Both the position numbers and the translations under genes were made by a program. This document shows, piece after piece, positions 44,977 to 54,271 of a DNA stretch of 64,000 nucleotides. Below the pieces are notes generated by a model, which was not told where the DNA came from, made no database searches, and saw nothing but the letters and a program-made list of their open reading frames with translations. Each line of letters opens with the position of its first letter. The stretch's first letter is position 1. The DNA is from CAVPDG01 sp963702535 (lineage in GTDB: Bacteria > Chloroflexota > Anaerolineae > Anaerolineales > UBA4823). The stretch is from contig CAVPDG010000016.1 in assembly GCA_963702535.1 (NCBI GenBank), positions 62,001 through 126,000 on the forward strand, given 5' to 3'.

Positions 44977-45543
44977 GTGGCTCAAGTGCAGCCGGTCGCA
45001 GACATCCAGCTTATCCAGCAGTCGCAAAAGGGCGACACCCAGGCGTTCGGCGAGCTTTACGAACGCTATGCTCAGCGGGTGTTCCGCTATTTGTACGCGC
45101 ATCTGGATAACCGGCTGGATGCCGAGGACCTGACCGAGGAAGTATTCCTGCGGGTGTGGAAGTCGCTGGGCGGCTACCAGGAGCAGGGGGTGCCTTTCCT
45201 GGCATTCCTCTTCAGGGTGGCGCGTAACGCGCTGATCGACCACTACCGGCGCAGCGGTAAAAACCAAGCTGAGACATCCATTGAAGACATACAATTGAGT
45301 GAGCCAGGCGGCGGACCGGTGGAGGCGGTGACGGCGCTTCTGGAGCACCAGCAACTGCGCACCATGCTGGAAGAGTTGCGCGAGGACTACCGCACCGTGC
45401 TGGTGCTGCGCTTCCTCAGCGAGCTTTCCCCGGAAGAGACGGCGCGGGCGATGGGACGCAGCGCCGGGGCGGTGCGAGTCTTGCAGCACAGGGCTTTGGC
45501 GGCATTGCGCAGCATGATGAACGGCGGACGGGGCCAGGTATAA
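44977..45543 (+). CDS. ECF-type RNA polymerase sigma factor
   Basis: 188 residues from a GTG start with AGGGTGGTG upstream. Region 2 (AFGELYERYAQRVFRYLYAHL ... DLTEEVFLRVWKSL) and region 4 (DYRTVLVLRFLSELSPEETARAMGRSAGAVRVLQHRAL) are clear. The DUF5667 gene starts directly after the stop codon, so the two are co-transcribed. Confidence 0.9.
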   Translation: MAQVQPVADIQLIQQSQKGDTQAFGELYERYAQRVFRYLYAHLDNRLDAEDLTEEVFLRVWKSLGGYQEQGVPFLAFLFRVARNALIDHYRRSGKNQAETSIEDIQLSEPGGGPVEAVTALLEHQQLRTMLEELREDYRTVLVLRFLSELSPEETARAMGRSAGAVRVLQHRALAALRSMMNGGRGQV

Positions 45544-46894
45544 ATGGCAGGCGGCATGGAATTCGACGATGCACTGGCAATCTGCCTGGACGCCCTGGAC
45601 GGCGGTCAGGGGATAAGTGAGCTATTAAGTCGCTTCCCGGAACACGCCGAAGAGCTCAAGCCGCTGCTGGAAGCGGCTGCCTGGTTTGGCGGGCAAGCGG
45701 CCGCGCTGGAGCCAAGACCCGGCTTTATCGCCGCTTCACGCAAGCGCCTGGAACAACAGATCGCCGCCTCGCCGGCAGCCAGTGGCAACTGGCTGCAGCA
45801 GGCATTCGGCAGCCTGAGCAGGGGCTGGCGCGTGGCGCTGCAAGCTGCGATCGTCGTGGTGATGCTCGCATGCCTGGTAATGGGCAGCAGCGGGATCGCC
45901 TACGCCTCCCAAAACGCCCTGCCCGGCGACGCGCTTTTCCCGGTGAAGCTGGGACTGGAGCAGTTGGAATTGCTGGTGACGCTAGACCCGCAGGAAGACA
46001 TCCGCCTGCACATGCAGTTCTCACAGCTCCGCCTGGCGGAGATGCAGCGGCTGCTCGCCCTGGATCGCTACGAAGACCTGGCGATCGCTTCCGCAAACTA
46101 CCAGTACCACATCCGCCAGGCGCTCGTCCTGTTGCGCACCCTGGCAGCCCAGGACCCGGCAAGCGCCCGCGCCCTTGCCCTGGAGATCTCGGTCGCGCTG
46201 ACAGCCCAGGCAGATACATTGAGCGTGCTGGGTAGCATCGCTCCGGCAGCGGCCCAGGCGGAGCTCGAAGCAGCAGAGCAGGCAGCACGGCAGGGAGCGC
46301 AGGAGGCGCAGGAGATCGGACTGGGCGCAGGTACGCCGCCGCCAGCGGGAACGGGCGGAGGAGGAGTGCCGGAGGCGACCGAAACGCCCACGCCGCCGCC
46401 CACCACCACGGTGGTGAGCTTTGCCATAGCGACAGCCACCCCAACCCCGACACCCAGCGCGACGCCAAGCCCCACGCTGCCTGCCACGCAGACGCGCACG
46501 CCCACCCCGACGAAGACACCCAGCCGGACGCCAGCCCGCACGGCAACGGTCACCGCCAGACCGAGCAGAACACCCACCCCAAGAGCCAGCGGGACGGCAG
46601 GACCCACCGCCGACCAAGACATCTCCACCGACGCCGACACGCACCGGGCAACCGACGCCAACGCGTACGACGCAGCCCACGCCGACCCGCACGGGTCAAC
46701 CGACTTTACCGCCCACACCCACACGCACGCCGCAGCCCAGCCCAACAGCGACGCAGCCGCCGGCTACGTCTACGGCGACAGATATCCCGACCAACACCAT
46801 CGCCCCACCGCCGACGCGCACCCCCAAACCGACGCATACCCCGCGACCGACCGATACCCCCGAGCCCTCGCCTTACCCTGGGGCGTACCCCTAA
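45544..46894 (+). CDS. DUF5667-family membrane protein, sigma partner (frameshifted tail)
   Basis: About 450 residues. N-terminal cytoplasmic domain (FDDALAICLDALDGGQGIS, ELKPLLEAAAWFGGQ, EPRPGFIAASRKRL), membrane helix (VALQAAIVVVMLACLVM), DUF5667 part (ASQNALPGDALFPVKLGLE), then a PT-repeat tail. Near 46,600 the frame changes: in one frame the tail turns into an odd Asp/His/Ala mix running to 46965, while one base over it stays Thr/Pro-rich to a stop at 46894. The latter is surely right, as it also ends before the hairpin at 46935. Presumed anti-sigma partner of the sigma gene immediately upstream. Confidence 0.78.
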
Positions 46895-46934
46895 CCGGAT
46901 GGTCAGCCTCACCGGCGGCAGCCGGAAAAACAAA

Positions 46935-46963
46935 ACGCCAGGCGGATCAAGCGCGCCTGGCGT
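46935..46963 (+). terminator. Hairpin after the third DUF5667 gene
   Basis: A perfect 10-bp stem (46935-46944 with 46954-46963) with a weak T-tract. It lies between the corrected stop codon at 46894 and the convergent SRP RNA gene. Confidence 0.55.
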
Positions 46964-47003
46964 GAACTTTCTCGCCACCCCTTCACTACAACCGTAAAAA
47001 ATG

Positions 47004-47107
47004 TCCGGGCAGGCAACCCGGCGGCACCCAGATTGACTTGCTTACTGCTGCTTCCTCTCGGACCTGACAGGGTTCGCAGGTTTCTGCCGCGCCGGACCCA
47101 CCCGGAC
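47004..47107 (-). ncRNA. ffs: 4.5S signal recognition particle RNA
   Basis: Minus-strand RNA of about 104 nt. The SRP core is unmistakable: CCTGTCAGGTCCGAGAGGAA then GCAGCAGTAAGC, the Ffh-binding hairpin with its GAGA-type tetraloop. The ends TCCGGG and CCCGGA pair, closing the rod. Downstream on the same strand CATTTTTT gives a T-tract terminator (46995-47002). A consensus promoter sits directly upstream. It binds Ffh to target membrane proteins. Confidence 0.93.
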
Positions 47108-47113
47108 AGGGGT

Positions 47114-47142
47114 AGGATACCTCAGGAGATGGGCATTGTCAA
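47114..47142 (-). promoter_or_regulatory. Promoter of the SRP RNA gene
   Basis: Minus-strand TTGACA (47137-47142), 17-nt spacer, TATCCT (47114-47119). Initiation about seven bases on would fall at 47107, exactly the 5' end of the RNA. Confidence 0.88.
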
Positions 47143-47209
47143 TGACGGAAGCAGGCAGAAAATCGCAAAGAGGGCGCTTCAAGGTGCGCAGCGCCTTTTT
47201 TGTAACCTT

Positions 47210-49917
47210 TTACAGCATGCTGCGCAAGACGTAGGGCAGGATGCCGCCGTGACGGTAATACTCCACTTCGATGGGTGTGTTCAGCTTGACCGCCACCTGA
47301 AAGCTCAGCTCGCTGCCATCTGCGCTGCGGGCGCGCACGGTGAGGCGGCTTTGCGGCTGGATCGAATCGTCCAAGCCCTCCAGGTCAAAGACTTCGCTGC
47401 CGGTCAGCCCCAGGGAATCGGCGCTCTCACCGGGCAGGAACTGCAGCGGCAAGACGCCCATACCCACCAGGTTGGAGCGGTGGATGCGCTCGAAAGACTC
47501 GGCGATGACGGCTCTGACGCCGAGCAGCAAGGTGCCTTTGGCAGCCCAGTCGCGGCTCGATCCGGTGCCGTATTCCTGCCCGGCGATGACGAGCAGGGGC
47601 GCGCCTTCGTCGCGGTAGCGCACGGCGGCGTCATAGATGCTCATCTGCTCGCCGGAGGGCATGTGGCGGGTGACGCCGCCTTCCACGCCGGGCGCCAGGC
47701 GGTTCTTCAGGCGGATGTTGGCAAAGGTGCCGCGCGTCATAACCCGGTCGTTGCCGCGCCGCGAGCCAAACGAGTTGAAATCGCGCACCGCCACGCCGTG
47801 CTCAACCAGGAACCTGCCGGCGGGTCCATCGGCGGGGATGCTGCCGGCGGGGGAGATATGATCGGTGGTGATCGAATTGCCGAGCAGCGCCAGCAAGCGG
47901 GCGCCCCGCAGGGGCTGGATGGGCTTCGGCTGGCGGCTGAAATCGACGAAGAAGGGCGGCTCCTGGATATAGGTTGAGGCGGCATCCCAGGCGTAAAGCT
48001 CGCTCTGTTGAGCGGGGATGGCGTTCCAGGTCTCGTTGCCGTCGAACACATTGGCATACTTCTGGCGATAGAGCTGGGGGCTGACGCATGCGGCTACCGT
48101 CTCCTGCACTTCCCGGAGCGAGGGCCAGATCTCGCGCAGGTAGACCGGCTGCCCCTGGGGATCCAGACCCAGCGGCTCGCGGGTCAGGTCGAGATCGACG
48201 CTGCCTGCCAGGGCATACGCCACCACCAGGGGAGGCGAGGCGAGGTAATTGGCGCGCACGTATGGGTGGACGCGCCCCTCGAAGTTGCGGTTGCCGGAGA
48301 GCACAGCGGCTGCCACCAGGTCGGCGCTGGTGATGGCTTTGACCACCTCGCCGGGCAGAGGTCCGGAATTACCGATACAGGTGGTGCAGCCATAACCGAC
48401 GATATTGAAACCCAAAGCCGCCAGCGGCTCGAGCAACCCCGCCTGCTGCAGGTATTCTGAGACGACGCGCGAGCCAGGCGCCAGGCTGGTTTTGACATAC
48501 TGCCGCACGCGCAAGCCGCGCTCGACCGCCTTCTTCGCCAGCAGTCCAGCCGCCACCATCACCGAAGGGTTGGAGGTATTGGTGCAGGAGGTGATGGCAG
48601 CGATGACCACCGCGCCGTGACCCAGCTCGATCTTGCCGCCGTTGGTGCCCATGCTGCCCTTGCGATCCAGGTCTTGCGGCTGGAGGGCATAGCCGCGCTC
48701 TTTGACCGGTGCAGTCAGGGCTGCCTCGAAGGAGGGCTTGACAGCGCCCAGGGGGAGGCGGTCCTGGGGGCGCTTGGGACCTGCCAGGCTGGGCTCGATG
48801 CTGCCCAGGTCGAGCTCGAGGGTATCCGTGAACTCCGGCTCGGGCGAGGCGGCGGTGCGGAAGAGCCCTTGCGCCTTGCAATAGCGCTCGACGAGGTCCA
48901 CCAGCTCCTCCGGTCTGCCGGTGAGGCGCAGGTAGTTCAAGGTCTCATCGTCTACAGGGAAGAAGCCGATGGTAGCGCCGTACTCCGGCGCCATGTTGGC
49001 GATGGTGGCGCGATCGGGCAGCGAGAGGATCTGCAAGCCAGGACCGAAGAACTCGACGAATTTCTCGACCACGCCGCGCTTGCGCAGCATCTGGGTGACG
49101 GTGAGGGTCAGGTCGGTGGCGGTGACGCCTTCGCGCAGCTCGCCGTAGAGACGGAAGCCGATCACATCGGGAGTGACCATATCGATGGGCTGCCCGAGCA
49201 TGGCTGCCTCAGCCTCGATGCCGCCCACCCCCCAACCGAGCACGCCCAGTCCGTTGATCATGGTGGTGTGCGAATCGGTGCCCACCAGGGTATCGGGAAA
49301 AGCCAGGGGCAGCCCGGCGTGTGCGCCGGAGTTTGCACGCATGACCACCTGCGCCAGGTATTCCAGGTTGACCTGGTGGACGATGCCGGTGGCAGGCGGC
49401 ACGACGCGGAAGTTATCGAAGGCTTTTTGACCCCAGTGCAGGAACTCGTAGCGCTCGCGATTGCGCTGGAACTCCAGGTCGGCGTTGCGGCTGAGGGCGT
49501 CTGAGGAGGCGAAGAAATCGACCTGTACGGAGTGATCGATCACCAGGTCTACGGGCACGAGCGGATTGATGATCCTGGGGTCCTTGCCCAGCCTGGCGAC
49601 CGCCGAGCGCATAGCAGACAGGTCGACCACCGCCGGGACGCCGGTGAAATCCTGCATGATCACACGCGCCGGCTTGAAGGGCAACCCAGGTCGCTAGCGC
49701 CCTGCGGCTGCCAGCCTGCCAGGTTGAGCACGTCCTGGCGGGTGATCTCCTTCTCATTGCACTGGCGCAGGACGGATTCCAGCAGGATGCGGATGCTGTA
49801 GGGCAGCTTTTCCAGGCGCAGCAGCCCGGCGCGCTCCAGCCTGTCCAGGCGGTAGAGGGAAACATCGCCATGCGGGGTCTTGAGGGTGTCCAGGGTATCA
49901 AAATAATCCGGTGACAT
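47210..49917 (-). CDS. acnA: Aconitate hydratase A (frameshifted)
   Basis: About 902 residues after joining two frames near 49,682. The [4Fe-4S] cysteines are in AITSCTNTSNP and GYGCTTCIGNSG. Other AcnA hallmarks are GVPAVVDL, GTDSHTTMINGLG and the C-terminal GTGSSRDWAAKG with the substrate-binding Ser-Arg. It isomerises citrate to isocitrate in the TCA cycle. AAGGAG precedes the ATG at 49917. The break near the N-terminus (after LNLAGWQPQ) is probably an error since the rest is intact. Confidence 0.92.
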
Positions 49918-49988
49918 GCATACTCCTTCAGATATGAGACTTTCGGAGTTCCTATTCTTGAATTGCGTAACTCATAGCGAGGATAAAC

Positions 49989-50879
49989 TCAGCGGCGGGT
50001 GATGGCGTCCGCCATGCGGATGAGGCGGCTCATGAACTCAACATCGTGCACGCGCACGATATCCGCCCCGCGGGCGATGCTGATGGCTACGGCAGCCGCG
50101 GTGCCCTCCAGCCGCTGGTCGGGCGGCAGGTCGAGGGTGTAGCCGATGAACGACTTGCGCGAGGGACCACATAAGACGGGGTAGCCCAGCTCGCGGATCT
50201 CGCCAAGGCGGTCGAGCAGCTCCAGGTTCTGCTCCACGGTTTTACCGAAGCCAATGCCAGGGTCGAGGATGATGTGCTCGGACGGCACACCGGCTTGCAG
50301 GGCGATCTGGGCGCTCTCCAGGAGCTCGCCGCGGATATCCGCCAGCAAATTGTCATAGGGGACGCCCACGTAGCGCCCACCCAGGCGCTCGCGCAGCTCA
50401 GCGTTTGCCCAGGAGCTGCGGTTGTGCATCAGGATAGCGGGAACACCGCAACGAGCCGCCACCCCAGCCAGATCAGGGTCGGCTTTGAAGCCCCACACAT
50501 CGTTGATCAGGCGCGCCCCGGATTGGATGGCTTCTTCAGCCACTGCCGCCTTGTAGGTGTCGACCGAGATGGGCAGATCGATCTCAGCAGCGAGAAGGCG
50601 GATGACCTGCACAACGCGGCGGGTCTCCTCCTCAAGGCTGACCGGCTCAGCGCCGGGACGGGTGCTCTCACCGCCCACATCCAGGATATCCGCCCCAGCG
50701 GCTGCGAAGCGGCGCGCCTGCGCCAGGATGGCGTCCATCTGCTCCTGGGCGGAACCAGCCGGGCTTGCCAGCAGCCCATCGCCGGAAAAGCTGTCGGGGG
50801 TGACGTTGAGGATACCCATCAGGTAGGTACGCTCACCCCAGGCAAAGGTCTTTTGACCGATTTGGAGAGATGTGTGCAT
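49989..50879 (-). CDS. folP: Dihydropteroate synthase
   Basis: 296 residues with all usual motifs: GILNVTPDSFSGDG, DVGGESTRPGAEPV, SVDTYKAAVAE, LINDVWGF, DPGIGFGKT and GPSRKSFIG. It joins p-aminobenzoate to the pterin diphosphate to form dihydropteroate. An ATG nine bases further upstream is also possible. The folate partner folK lies three genes upstream on the same strand, with two unrelated genes in between. Confidence 0.95.
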   Translation of the reverse strand: MHTSLQIGQKTFAWGERTYLMGILNVTPDSFSGDGLLASPAGSAQEQMDAILAQARRFAAAGADILDVGGESTRPGAEPVSLEEETRRVVQVIRLLAAEIDLPISVDTYKAAVAEEAIQSGARLINDVWGFKADPDLAGVAARCGVPAILMHNRSSWANAELRERLGGRYVGVPYDNLLADIRGELLESAQIALQAGVPSEHIILDPGIGFGKTVEQNLELLDRLGEIRELGYPVLCGPSRKSFIGYTLDLPPDQRLEGTAAAVAISIARGADIVRVHDVEFMSRLIRMADAITRR

Positions 50880-50957
50880 GCAGCCCATGGAGACGGATAG
50901 AGGCTTACCCGCCGTCGAATGCGAGCAACGCTGGCTGGCTGTGGGGCTCAGGCGCAG

Positions 50958-51384
50958 CTAGACAACCAGGGTAAGCGGCCGGTCCAGCCAGGCGTCGGCT
51001 TCTTCGATGGTATAGAACAGCCCCATCTCCACACCGCCGGGGGTGGTGAGTGTCGCCACCTCTTTCAAAGCCTCGCGCACCTTTTCATTACCGGCGACCA
51101 CCGCCAGGCGAATGTTGCGGACGGAGGGGTCGTTGTTGAGCTCGATGGCGTACTTGACGGCATCCGGGGAGATGTCGGTTAGCGAGCGCAGATCATACAG
51201 GTTGCGCGTCAGGCGGTCCGAGTTCGAGCAGGTGGGCGAGGGAGAACTCGCGCCAGTGGTCGAGCGTAGCCTTGGAGGTATCGGTAAAAGTGAAGTGCAT
51301 GCCCCCATCCGGACGGCGCACGACCGTATAGCCGATATTGGGAGCGGGCTTCCAGTTCAGGGGTTTGATATCCGATTCAGACAT
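50958..51384 (-). CDS. STAS-like (SpoIIAA-like) protein (frameshifted)
   Basis: About 141 residues after joining frames near 51,225. The C-terminal half (LYDLRSLTDISPDAVKYA, RLAVVAGNEKVREAL, MGLFYTIEEADAWL) looks like the SpoIIAA/STAS-like fold found in many environmental bacteria. The start MSESDIKPLNWKP is weakly supported. Role unknown; possibly a small regulatory or binding protein. Confidence 0.65.
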
Positions 51385-51489
51385 GCAGACAACTCCTCTC
51401 GCATGATGCGGGATGCTGATATGTGCTCCCCGTGGGAATTCACTGATCCCAACGATTGGGGGCGACTGCCAGGGGATTACAATTCTATC

Positions 51490-52487
51490 TCATTTTTGCT
51501 TCCAGCAAGTTTTTTCAGGCAAGCGGCGGGCAGAATTTAGCACAAACAGGGCATCAACCGTAACATACTCATTCATCCGTTTATTCCCGGTAGGTCCCCA
51601 GCTCACCAACGATCGACCCGTTTTGGCTGAAGGTGCAAGCCGATAATATTTGACTTCAGCCGGGAAGCCGCCATCCGCCAGGCGTTTGCTTTCCAGCAAT
51701 TCAAGCGCCTCCCCACAACGCGGGTCGCCAATCCAGCCGCCCTCCGCCATGACTTTCAAGCCAAATAAGGTACTATAGTGCCAGTAGTACGGATAGTACA
51801 GCTTGATGAAATCCTCGGAGATAATCTGCCCGTCCCGCCGGCGTTTGAATAAGCTCCGCTTCAGGAAGATTTCCGCCGCCTGCCCTGCCACGGCTGCGGG
51901 CGCGCCGATCGCCGCTTACCTCCGCATAGCGGATCAGGGCACGCATGGGGATCAGGGATTCGTGATAGGACGAATTCTGCGCTTCGCGGTGTTTATCGCA
52001 ATTCCAACCGCCATCGGGCCACTGCCAGCGCATGAGCCTGGCTGCCAGCTCATCACTGCGCTCATCTGCCAATCCGAGGCATAACGAGGCATAGAGAGCG
52101 TTTCCTTCCATAGAAGCGCAGCGGCGTACCAGCCCGGCGATCGTCTTAACGCTCTGCGTGTGCTGCATTCCCAGAAGCCAGGCATAAACCTGTTCCATCA
52201 ACGGCTGTAAGGAGGCGTCACCGGGCGGGTATCCAAGGTCTGCCAGGCATGCCAGCACCCAGTGGGCACCCCGCCATTTGGTATACGGGTGGAGAGGGAT
52301 TTTTCCCTGATCATCCCGCTCTGAAAGCAAGGTGCGCACTAGAGGGCTGCCGGGTATGGCCGCTTGAGCATCCAATACTTCAGGGGCAGCGACGCTCGTA
52401 CCCCAGTACATTAACCAGGGTTTTATAACGGATCGCAGGCTGGCTTGATCCAAGCAAGCTCAGAATAAGCGGATCTTCGATTATCAT
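51490..52487 (-). CDS. Terpene-cyclase/prenyltransferase-like alpha-alpha toroid protein (frameshifted)
   Basis: About 331 residues with two frame breaks (near 52,410 and 51,900). Motifs DGGWNCDKH, YTKWRGAHWVLACLADLGYP and the late YPYYWHYSTLFGLKVM recall the repeated helices of squalene-hopene cyclase-like and prenyltransferase-like proteins. There is no DXDD cyclase motif that I can see. The true start (ATG 52487, MIIEDPLILSLL) is in a third frame and gives PAIRYKTLVNVLG, as in homologues. Function unknown. Confidence 0.65.
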
Positions 52488-52511
52488 GGGTTTTCTGCTC
52501 CCGGATGCCGC

Positions 52512-52994
52512 TCAACTTGTGAAGCGATGGATGCCCTGGGTATCGACGCCTGCCAGCATCTGGCGCACCGTTTTACCCAGCGAGGGGTGGCGCAGGTCGG
52601 GGTTGAGGTCTGCCAGCGGCACCAGCACGAAGGCGCGCTCGGGAATATGCGGGTGCGGGATGGTCAGCTCGGGCGTGTCCAGCGAGAGGTCATCGTAAAA
52701 GAGGATATCCAGGTCGATGAGGCGGGGACCATAGCGAAAAGTGGCGGTGCGCCCCACGCTGGCTTCGATGCCCTTCAGGGTATGCAGCAGGGCAAGCGGA
52801 TCCAGAGCGGTCTCAGCCTGGACCACCTGGTTGAGAAAAGCGGGCTGGTCGGCGTATCCCCAGGGGGGCGTCTCGTAGACCGGGGAGGCGGCAAGGAGGC
52901 GCACCAGCGGTGGAAGGGAGGCGAGCGCCTGCTGCAGGTTGGCGGGGCGGTCGCCGAGGTTGGCGCCCAGGGCAAGGTAGACGTTGTGCAGCAT
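52512..52994 (-). CDS. folK: HPPK, 2-amino-4-hydroxy-6-hydroxymethyldihydropteridine diphosphokinase
   Basis: 160 residues. LALGANLGDR, SPVYETPPWGY, RYGPRLIDLDILFYDD and HPHIPERAFVLVPL are the standard HPPK motifs, including the two catalytic aspartates in DLDI. It makes the pterin diphosphate used by FolP. The start is 12 bases beyond the thiolase stop codon. Confidence 0.95.
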   Translation of the reverse strand: MLHNVYLALGANLGDRPANLQQALASLPPLVRLLAASPVYETPPWGYADQPAFLNQVVQAETALDPLALLHTLKGIEASVGRTATFRYGPRLIDLDILFYDDLSLDTPELTIPHPHIPERAFVLVPLADLNPDLRHPSLGKTVRQMLAGVDTQGIHRFTS

Positions 52995-53006
52995 GGCGGC
53001 AGGCGA

Positions 53007-54140
53007 TCAGATGCGCTCGATGATGGTGGCAGTCGCCATGCCGTGTCCGATGCACATGGTCTGCAAGCCGTAGACGCCGCCCGTGCGCTCCAGCTCGTAG
53101 AGCAGCTTGGTCATCAGCACCGCCCCGGTGGCGCCAAGGGGATGCCCGAGGGCGATCGCGCCGCCGTTGGGGTTGACGCGCCCCATATCCGGCTGGATCT
53201 CCTTCGCCCAGGCGAGCACCACCGAGGCAAAGGCTTCGTTGATCTCGATCAGGTCCATGTCTTCGAGGGCGAGCCCGGCTTTCTTCAGCACCTGGCGGGT
53301 GGCAGGGATGGGACCATCAAGCATGAGCACGGGGTCGGAGCCGACGACCGTGCGGGCGACCAGGCGGGCGCGCGGCAGCAGGTTGTAGCGCCCGACAGCC
53401 TCGGGCGAGGCGAGCACCAGGGCGGCGCTGCCATCGCTGATCTGGCTGGAGTTGCCGGCGGTGACCACGCCGTCTTCTTTGAAGACGGTCTTGAGGGCTG
53501 CCATCTTCTGGCGATCGGGCGGCATGCGCACGCCCTCATCCTGGGTGATGGTCCTGCCGTCCGGCAGCGCCACCGGCAGGATCTGCCCGGCAAAGAAGCC
53601 CTGCTGGATGGCGTGCATGGCTTTCAGGTGGCTGTGATAGGCGAAATCGTCCAGCGCTTCACGCCCCAGACCCCAGCGGGCGGCGATCATCTCGGCGCTG
53701 AGCCCCTGGTGCACCAGGGCGTAGGGAAAATCATCGGGCCATTTCTCGGGCCAGTCGCCGCCGATAGGCAGGCGCGACATCACCTCCGTGCCGCCGGCGA
53801 CGACAATATCCATGTCGCCAGCCAGGATCGCCTGGGCGGCGAAGTGCACCGCCTGCTGGCTGGAGCCGCACATGCGGTTGAGGGTGACCGCCGGCACCTG
53901 CACGGGGAAGCCGGCTTTGAGCACCGCCAGCCGGGCAAGGTTGGCGCCTTGCTCGCCCAGCGGGGTTACACAGCCCCAGACCACATCGTCCACGCGGGCG
54001 GGCTCGATCCCGGCGCTCGCCACCGCCGCCTGCAGGATGCCGGCAGTCAGGTTGATGGGCGTGACCTGAGACAGGGCGCCGCCTGGTTTTCCGATCCCTA
54101 CCGGGGTACGGACGGCGGAAAGGATATAGACTTCACTCAT
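53007..54140 (-). CDS. Thiolase (acetyl-CoA C-acyltransferase)
   Basis: 377 residues from ATG 54140. The nucleophilic cysteine is in NRMCGSSQQAV, the catalytic histidine in GGAIALGHPLGATGAV and the second cysteine in TMCIGHGMATATI, where most thiolases have a Gly in place of the His after CIG. It cleaves or forms 3-ketoacyl-CoA, likely in beta-oxidation; the FadF-like oxidoreductase at 17,831 fits such a pathway. No ribosome-binding site; a TATTCT eight bases before the ATG may mean a leaderless mRNA. Confidence 0.9.
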   Translation of the reverse strand: MSEVYILSAVRTPVGIGKPGGALSQVTPINLTAGILQAAVASAGIEPARVDDVVWGCVTPLGEQGANLARLAVLKAGFPVQVPAVTLNRMCGSSQQAVHFAAQAILAGDMDIVVAGGTEVMSRLPIGGDWPEKWPDDFPYALVHQGLSAEMIAARWGLGREALDDFAYHSHLKAMHAIQQGFFAGQILPVALPDGRTITQDEGVRMPPDRQKMAALKTVFKEDGVVTAGNSSQISDGSAALVLASPEAVGRYNLLPRARLVARTVVGSDPVLMLDGPIPATRQVLKKAGLALEDMDLIEINEAFASVVLAWAKEIQPDMGRVNPNGGAIALGHPLGATGAVLMTKLLYELERTGGVYGLQTMCIGHGMATATIIERI

Positions 54141-54271
54141 GCAATATAGAATACCACGAAGTACGCCGGGTGAAGCGAGTGAAATGAGGGCGAAAATGAG
54201 AGCGTTCCGTTGCCAAATCCCTGGGGGAGGAATACAATAGCGCGGGCATTTCATTGAACACAGGAGATCTC

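Noticed and set aside
52527..54149. Very long open frame on the plus strand
   Set aside because: It lies fully antisense to folK and the thiolase, both of which carry complete family motifs. The composition is that of a mirrored GC-rich gene.
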